DNA from: Mycolicibacterium malmesburyense
GTDB lineage: Bacteria; Actinomycetota; Actinomycetes; Mycobacteriales; Mycobacteriaceae
Direction: 5' to 3'
Assembly (NCBI RefSeq): GCF_001050015.1
Contig: NZ_CVTB01000188.1
Location: 5,271-69,270, forward strand
DNA: 64,000 bases
The notes below the pieces were generated by a model that searched no databases, was not told the origin of the DNA, and saw only the letters and a program-made list of their open reading frames with translations. Both the position numbers and the translations under genes were made by a program. Of the stretch, positions 59,799-64,000 are shown in pieces (positions within the stretch are counted from its first letter, which is position 1; each line of letters opens with the position of its first letter).

Positions 59799-61112
59799 GT
59801 GGCCAACTACCTCATTGCCGCCAGCCCGATTCCCGGGCACGTGATGCCGATGCTGCACGTCGGCGCCGACCTCAAAGAGCGCGGCCACCGCGTCACCGTG
59901 CTGACGGGCCCCGACCACCGAGACGCGGTGCTCGAACGGGGCCTGTCGGCGATCGACCTTCCGGCCGCGGCCCGGCCCAGGCGGGACGACGGTGGCCTCC
60001 GCGGCGTACCGGCGCTGCTCGACCGCTGGTACCGGGGCCGCTCGGAGATGCGCTCGGTGTTCATCGAACCGTTGGCGGCGCAGTGCTGGGCGCTGCGCAA
60101 GGCGCTGCAGCAGGAGCGGTTCGACGCCGTCCTCTGCGACGTCGCGTTCACCGGTGCGCTGCCGCTGCTGACCGGCCACCGGCCCCGGCCGTGGATCCTG
60201 GTGTGCGGGGTGGGCCCTCTGACGCTGTCGAGCGCCGACGCCCCGCCGTTCGGGACGGCATGGGCGCCGCGCGCGGACCAAAACTACGAACCGATGACGT
60301 GGGTGACGCACCGCGTGCTGTTCGGCGACGTCCGCGCCGACCTCAACGCCGCGCTGGCCGCCGTCGGCGCGCCGCCGTCTCCGGTGTTCCTGACCGACTG
60401 GCCGCTGCTCGCCGACCGGCTCCTGCAGTTCACGGTGCCGTCGCTGGAGTATCCGCGCAGCGACCTGCCCGCGACCGTCGTCTACACCGGTCCCGTCATC
60501 CCGAGGCCCGCCCCGGATCGACAGGGACTGCCGTGGGATCCCGCCCGTGACTCGCGCACCGTCGTCCACGTCAGCCAGGGCACCTGGGACAACGAGGATC
60601 TCGGCGCGCTCGTCGTCCCCACCGTCGAGGCGCTCGCCGGTCGGCAGGATCTGCTGGTGGTCGCGACGACGGGGCGGCCGGGCCGCACGACGATTCCCGG
60701 CCGGGTGCCCGCCAACGCCTGTGTCGCCGACTTCCTCCCCTATGCCGAACTGCTGCCGCACGTCGACGTGATGATCACCAACGGCGGCTACGGCGGGGTG
60801 CATCAGGCCCTGGCACACGGCATGCCGCTCGTCGTCGCCGGCGGTTCGGCCGACAAGCCCGAGGTCGCCGCCCGTGTGGGCTACGCCGGGGTCGGCATCA
60901 ACCTCGGCGCCTCACGACCGGGGTCCGCCGCGATCGGCCGCGCACTCGACGACATTCTCGCCACCGACGCCTACCGCACCGCCGCGCAGCGGGTGAGCCG
61001 GGAGATCCGCGGGACCGACGCCTTCGACCGCATCGCCGAGACGCTCGAGGGCCTGGCGGTGCCGCAGCGACCGGGGAGGCCGGCCGAGCGTTCTGGCACC
61101 CTGGTGGGGTGA
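59799..61112 (+). CDS. GT1-family (macrolide/rhamnosyl-type) glycosyltransferase
   Basis: A 437-residue GT-B glycosyltransferase of family 1 (UGT/MGT type), which joins a nucleotide sugar to a hydrophobic acceptor. The N-terminal acceptor domain starts YLIAASPIPGHVMPMLHVG. The C-terminal donor domain has VVHVSQGTWDNEDL and the donor-binding ITNGGYGGVHQALAHGMPLVV signature (a PSPG-like HxG region). The GTG at 59799 follows GAAGGGGA. I do not recall it between Rv0199 and zmp1 in M. tuberculosis; relatives glycosylate glycopeptidolipids in rapid growers. It overlaps the zmp1 start by 4 nt (GTGA). Confidence 0.87.
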   Translation: MANYLIAASPIPGHVMPMLHVGADLKERGHRVTVLTGPDHRDAVLERGLSAIDLPAAARPRRDDGGLRGVPALLDRWYRGRSEMRSVFIEPLAAQCWALRKALQQERFDAVLCDVAFTGALPLLTGHRPRPWILVCGVGPLTLSSADAPPFGTAWAPRADQNYEPMTWVTHRVLFGDVRADLNAALAAVGAPPSPVFLTDWPLLADRLLQFTVPSLEYPRSDLPATVVYTGPVIPRPAPDRQGLPWDPARDSRTVVHVSQGTWDNEDLGALVVPTVEALAGRQDLLVVATTGRPGRTTIPGRVPANACVADFLPYAELLPHVDVMITNGGYGGVHQALAHGMPLVVAGGSADKPEVAARVGYAGVGINLGASRPGSAAIGRALDDILATDAYRTAAQRVSREIRGTDAFDRIAETLEGLAVPQRPGRPAERSGTLVG

Positions 61113-63100
61113 CGGTAGAAGCAATCAGATCCGGTATCGACCTCAGCTACGTCGACGCCGACGCCCGCCCGCAAGACGACCTCTTCGGCCACGTGAACGG
61201 CCGCTGGCTCACCGAATACGAGATGCCCGGCGACCGAGCCACCGACGGCGCCTTTCGGTCGCTGTACGACCGCGCCGAGGAGCACGTGCGTGATCTGATC
61301 ACCGAAGCCGCTGCGGCGGCGAATGCGGCCCCGGGCACCGACGAACAACGCATCGGCGACCTGTACGCCAGCTTCATGGACGAGCAGGCCGTCGCCGCAC
61401 GGGGCGTGCAGCCGCTGCTCGAGGAGTTGGCGGCCATCGACGCGGCCGACTCCCCCGACGCGCTGGCACGTGTGCTCGGTGCGTTGCAGCGCAGCGGAAT
61501 CGGCGGCGGTACGGGCGTCTACGTCGACACCGACTCCAAGGACTCGACCCGCTACCTGCTGCACATGAGCCAGTCCGGCCTGGGCCTGCCCGACGAGTCG
61601 TACTACCGCGACGAACAGCACGCCGAGATCCTCGCCGCCTACCCACAGCACATCGCGGCAATGTTCGAATTGGTCTACGGCCCGGGCGATCACGGCGATA
61701 CCGCCGCACGCATCGTCGCGTTGGAGACCAAGCTGGCCGCCGCCCACTGGGACGTCGTCAAGCGGCGCGACGCCGACCTCACCTACAACCTGCGCACTTT
61801 CGCCGACCTGCCGAGCGAGGCACCGGGGTTCGACTGGGCCGGCTGGGTTACCGAACTGGGCACCACGCCTCAGAAGGCTTCGGAAGTCGTTGTGCGCCAA
61901 CCGGATTACCTGACCGCATTCGCCGCCGCGTGGTCGGGCGGCGACCTCGAGGACTGGAAGCGTTGGCTGCGGTGGCGCGTCATCCACGCCCGCGCCTTCC
62001 TACTGACCGACGACCTGATCGCCGAGGACTTCGCGTTCTACGGCCGCAGGCTTTCGGGCACCGAGCAGATCCGCGACCGGTGGAAGCGCGCCGTGTCGGT
62101 GGTGGAGAGCCTGCTGGGCGACGCGGTCGGAAAGCTCTACGTACAGCGGCATTTCCCGCCGCACGCCAAGGAGCGGATGGACGAACTCGTCGCCAACATC
62201 CGCGAGGCGTACCGCGTCAGCATCAATTCGCTGGACTGGATGACGCCGCAGACGCGGGAGAAGGCGCTGGCCAAACTCGACAAGTTCACGCCCAAGATCG
62301 GCTATCCGAAGAAGTGGCGCGACTATTCGGGCCTGGTGATCGAGCGCGACGACCTCTACGGCAACTACCGCCGCGGCTACGCGTTCGAGTACGACCGCGA
62401 GCTGGGCAAGCTCGGTGGGCCCGTCGACCGCGACGAGTGGTTCATGACGCCGCAGACGGTCAACGCCTACTACAACCCGGGCATGAACGAGATCGTCTTT
62501 CCCGCCGCGATCCTGCAGCCGCCCTTCTTCGACGCCGACGCCGACGACGCCGCCAACTACGGCGGGATCGGGGCGGTGATCGGCCACGAGATCGGGCACG
62601 GCTTCGACGATCAGGGCGCCAAGTACGACGGTGACGGCAACCTGGTCGACTGGTGGACCGACGCGGACCGCACCGAGTTCGGCGCGCGCACAAAGAAGTT
62701 GATCGAGCAGTACGAAGAGTACGTGCCGCGACAGCTCGAAGGACACCACGGCTCGCCCCATGTCCAAGGCGCCTTCACCGTCGGTGAGAACATCGGTGAC
62801 CTCGGCGGGCTGTCGATCGGCCTGCTGGCCTATCGGCTGTCGCTGAAGGGCGAGCCCGCGCCCGTGATCGACGGGTTGACCGGCGAACAGCGCGTCTTCT
62901 TCGGCTGGGCCCAGGTGTGGCGGACGAAATCCCGTGACGCCGAAGCCATCCGGAGGCTCGCGATCGACCCGCACTCACCGCCGGAGTTCCGGTGCAACGG
63001 CGTCATCCGCAACATGGACGCGTTCTACGAGGCGTTCAACGTCACCGAGAACGACGCGCTGTACCTCGAACCGGAACGCCGGGTGCGCATCTGGAACTAG
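61109..63100 (+). CDS. zmp1: Zinc metalloendopeptidase Zmp1 (M13 family)
   Basis: A 663-residue neprilysin-like endopeptidase, the same length as M. tuberculosis Zmp1 (Rv0198c) as I recall it. Zinc motif: VIGHEIGHGFDDQGAKYDGDG with His493 and His497 as ligands and Glu494 as base. The third ligand Glu is in GENIGDLGGLS (residue 560), and substrate-binding Asn in NAYYNPGMNEIVFPAA. There is no signal peptide, typical for mycobacterial Zmp1. The start is the GTG at 61109, overlapping the glycosyltransferase stop. The pathogen's enzyme is linked to inflammasome blocking; in a rapid grower the role is unclear. The 43-bp palindrome lies between it and the convergent Ldt gene. Confidence 0.95.
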   Translation: MTVEAIRSGIDLSYVDADARPQDDLFGHVNGRWLTEYEMPGDRATDGAFRSLYDRAEEHVRDLITEAAAAANAAPGTDEQRIGDLYASFMDEQAVAARGVQPLLEELAAIDAADSPDALARVLGALQRSGIGGGTGVYVDTDSKDSTRYLLHMSQSGLGLPDESYYRDEQHAEILAAYPQHIAAMFELVYGPGDHGDTAARIVALETKLAAAHWDVVKRRDADLTYNLRTFADLPSEAPGFDWAGWVTELGTTPQKASEVVVRQPDYLTAFAAAWSGGDLEDWKRWLRWRVIHARAFLLTDDLIAEDFAFYGRRLSGTEQIRDRWKRAVSVVESLLGDAVGKLYVQRHFPPHAKERMDELVANIREAYRVSINSLDWMTPQTREKALAKLDKFTPKIGYPKKWRDYSGLVIERDDLYGNYRRGYAFEYDRELGKLGGPVDRDEWFMTPQTVNAYYNPGMNEIVFPAAILQPPFFDADADDAANYGGIGAVIGHEIGHGFDDQGAKYDGDGNLVDWWTDADRTEFGARTKKLIEQYEEYVPRQLEGHHGSPHVQGAFTVGENIGDLGGLSIGLLAYRLSLKGEPAPVIDGLTGEQRVFFGWAQVWRTKSRDAEAIRRLAIDPHSPPEFRCNGVIRNMDAFYEAFNVTENDALYLEPERRVRIWN

Positions 63101-63103
63101 AGA

Positions 63104-63146
63104 TTCGGTGCGCTAACAGTCGCTCAGCGATCGCTAGCGCACCGAA
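63104..63146. repeat. 43-bp palindromic intergenic element, copy 2 (bidirectional terminator-like)
   Basis: Perfect 12-bp arms TTCGGTGCGCTA / TAGCGCACCGAA around the same 19-nt centre as copy 1, with the inner TCGC-TCA-GCGA hairpin. It lies 3 nt past the zmp1 stop and 6 nt before the convergent Ldt stop. Of four differences from copy 1, two are a paired stem change (A-T to G-C at arm position 9); the other two are in an unpaired spot. Confidence 0.8.
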
Positions 63147-63152
63147 ATCGCT

Positions 63153-64000
63153 CTAGAACATCTGCCAGTCGGATGCCCCGTCGGGCTGGTTGTAGATGCC
63201 GCCGTCGGTGTTCTTGATGACCACGGCGTCGCCGGAGCCGAAGTTGTCGAAGAACCACTTCGCGTTGGCCGGGCTGAGGTTGATGCAGCCGTGGCTGACG
63301 TTCTCCTCACCCTGCGAACCGACCGACCACGGCGCGCTGTGCACGAAGATGCCCTGGTTGTCGATGCGCACGGCGTCCTTCACCTTGAGCTTGTAACCCT
63401 CGGCCGAATCGACCGGCACGCCGTAGGTGGAGGAGTCCATCACGATCTCGGGGAACTTCTCCAGCACGTAGTAGGTGCCGTTCTTGGTGTCGTGGCCCGC
63501 CTTGCCCATCGACACCGGGAACGTCTTCTCCAGCTCGCCGTTGCGGTGGACATACATCTGCTTGGCGCTGTCGTCGATGGTCGCGACGAGCTGCTCGGGC
63601 ACCGTGAAGCTCGACTTGGTGCCGGAGGCGTCGATGTTGACGGTCGTGCCCGCGGGCCAGAAGTCCTGCGGACGCCACCGCACCTGGGTGTCGCTGGTCC
63701 AGTAGAACCGGCCGGGCACCGGCGGGTTCGACGAGATGTGGATCGCGCTCTCGGCCATCTGGCGGTTGGCGATCGGCCGCTGGAAGTTGATGTAGATCGG
63801 CTTGGCGGCGCCGACGATCGACCCGTTGGTCGGGTTGAAGGACGGCGGCGCGAACACCGGCGCACCGACATAGGGCGTCGGGTTCTGCCCTGCCGGGGTG
63901 CCCTCGGGGATCGGCTGCTGCTGGGCCAGCGGATCGGGCGGCGCGAAGAACGGGTTCGACGACGGCGGCGGGGGCGGAGCCTCGGCCGCGGGGGCCGGCG
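63153..64000 (-). CDS. L,D-transpeptidase (YkuD domain), Rv0192/LdtMt4 type, 5' end outside window
   Basis: The frame stays open to the right edge, so the N-terminus (signal and start) is missing; an in-frame GTG at 63857 is not the true start. Going from the edge inward: a Pro/Ala-rich linker, an Ig-like domain of about 90 residues ([20 protein letters not shown]...), then the catalytic domain with [20 protein letters not shown] and the signature [13 protein letters not shown] (catalytic Cys and His), preceded by [11 protein letters not shown]. It forms 3-3 cross-links in peptidoglycan outside the membrane. The neighbouring zmp1 and the Pro-rich linker match Rv0192 (LdtMt4). Confidence 0.9.
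   Translation of the reverse strand, partial: PAPAAEAPPPPPSSNPFFAPPDPLAQQQPIPEGTPAGQNPTPYVGAPVFAPPSFNPTNGSIVGAAKPIYINFQRPIANRQMAESAIHISSNPPVPGRFYWTSDTQVRWRPQDFWPAGTTVNIDASGTKSSFTVPEQLVATIDDSAKQMYVHRNGELEKTFPVSMGKAGHDTKNGTYYVLEKFPEIVMDSSTYGVPVDSAEGYKLKVKDAVRIDNQGIFVHSAPWSVGSQGEENVSHGCINLSPANAKWFFDNFGSGDAVVIKNTDGGIYNQPDGASDWQMF

Noticed and set aside
1..64000. tRNA/rRNA genes, CRISPR arrays, insertion sequences, prophage or attachment sites
   Set aside because: None seen: no transposase or integrase motif, no regularly spaced repeats and no tRNA-like cloverleaf noticed on reading. A tRNAscan or ISfinder search was not possible.

Overview
High-GC actinobacterial DNA. The gene content and order point to a Mycobacterium, most likely a fast-growing one (Mycolicibacterium type). 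From memory of M. tuberculosis, the window follows Rv0225 down to Rv0192 in inverted orientation: glycosyltransferase, methyltransferase and aldehyde dehydrogenase (Rv0225-Rv0223c), echA1, the Rv0221 wax-ester synthase, lipC, lipW, Rv0216, fadE3, fadD4, the PEP carboxykinase gene, Rv0210/Rv0209, trmB, Rv0207c, mmpL3, Rv0205, Rv0204c, Rv0203-like hemophores, mmpL11, Rv0201c, Rv0200/Rv0199 (omamB/omamA), zmp1 and the Rv0192-type L,D-transpeptidase. Many genes are interleaved that I do not place there in M. tuberculosis, including nat, a Ser/Thr kinase, three class III cyclases, a two-component system, an M23 lipoprotein and a macrolide-type glycosyltransferase. This assignment rests on recognised proteins and synteny, not on a database search.

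Layout. 1-10 kb: an edge-truncated DUF222/HNH gene, the Rv0225-0223c block, a FadE5-type dehydrogenase divergent from a small ORF and a TetR gene, a RibD-like reductase with an AraC-DinB fusion regulator, and nat. 10-19.5 kb: lipid and signalling genes (echA1, a membrane kinase, an acyltransferase behind a KstR-type box, hydrolases, a hydrolase-cyclase fusion, a WS/DGAT with lipC). 19.6-32 kb: an acyl-CoA catabolic region with three acyl-CoA dehydrogenase or ligase steps, a CoA-transferase, a double hot-dog hydratase, a crotonase, a GntR regulator and a ferredoxin/HTH/membrane operon. 32-37.3 kb: two tandem, overlapping cyclase-STAND-ATPase giants, closed by a strong bidirectional hairpin. 37.4-43.6 kb: pckG, two dynamin-like or GTPase-like genes, trmB and a NYN-domain gene. 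43.6-57.4 kb: the mycolate/heme envelope locus (mmpL3, an AI-2E-type permease, a flippase-like protein, M23 lipoprotein, DUF3054, PrrAB-like two-component system, two hemophore-like proteins, mmpL11). 57.4-64 kb: Rv0201c, a CoA-binding protein, omamB/omamA, a glycosyltransferase, zmp1 and the start-truncated L,D-transpeptidase.

Functionally the window is dominated by envelope lipid biology: mycolate export (MmpL3), lipid transport and heme (MmpL11 with hemophores), accessory Mce functions (OmamA/B), storage lipid and ester metabolism (WS/DGAT, LipC, LipW), beta-oxidation enzymes, gluconeogenesis (PckG) and wall remodelling (Ldt, M23). Coding density is very high. Many genes overlap by 1-4 nt (TGATG, GTGA, ATGA), and only one gene-free stretch exceeds 300 bp (54140-54494).

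The most unusual features are: (1) an MmpL3 whose central cytoplasmic loop carries an inserted DUF4190-like membrane domain of about 120 residues; (2) a 43-bp palindromic element present twice, both times between convergent gene ends, with a compensatory base-pair change; (3) two KstR-type boxes, one in front of an acyltransferase; (4) the tandem cyclase-STAND pair; and (5) several clean operator-like palindromes in divergent promoter regions.
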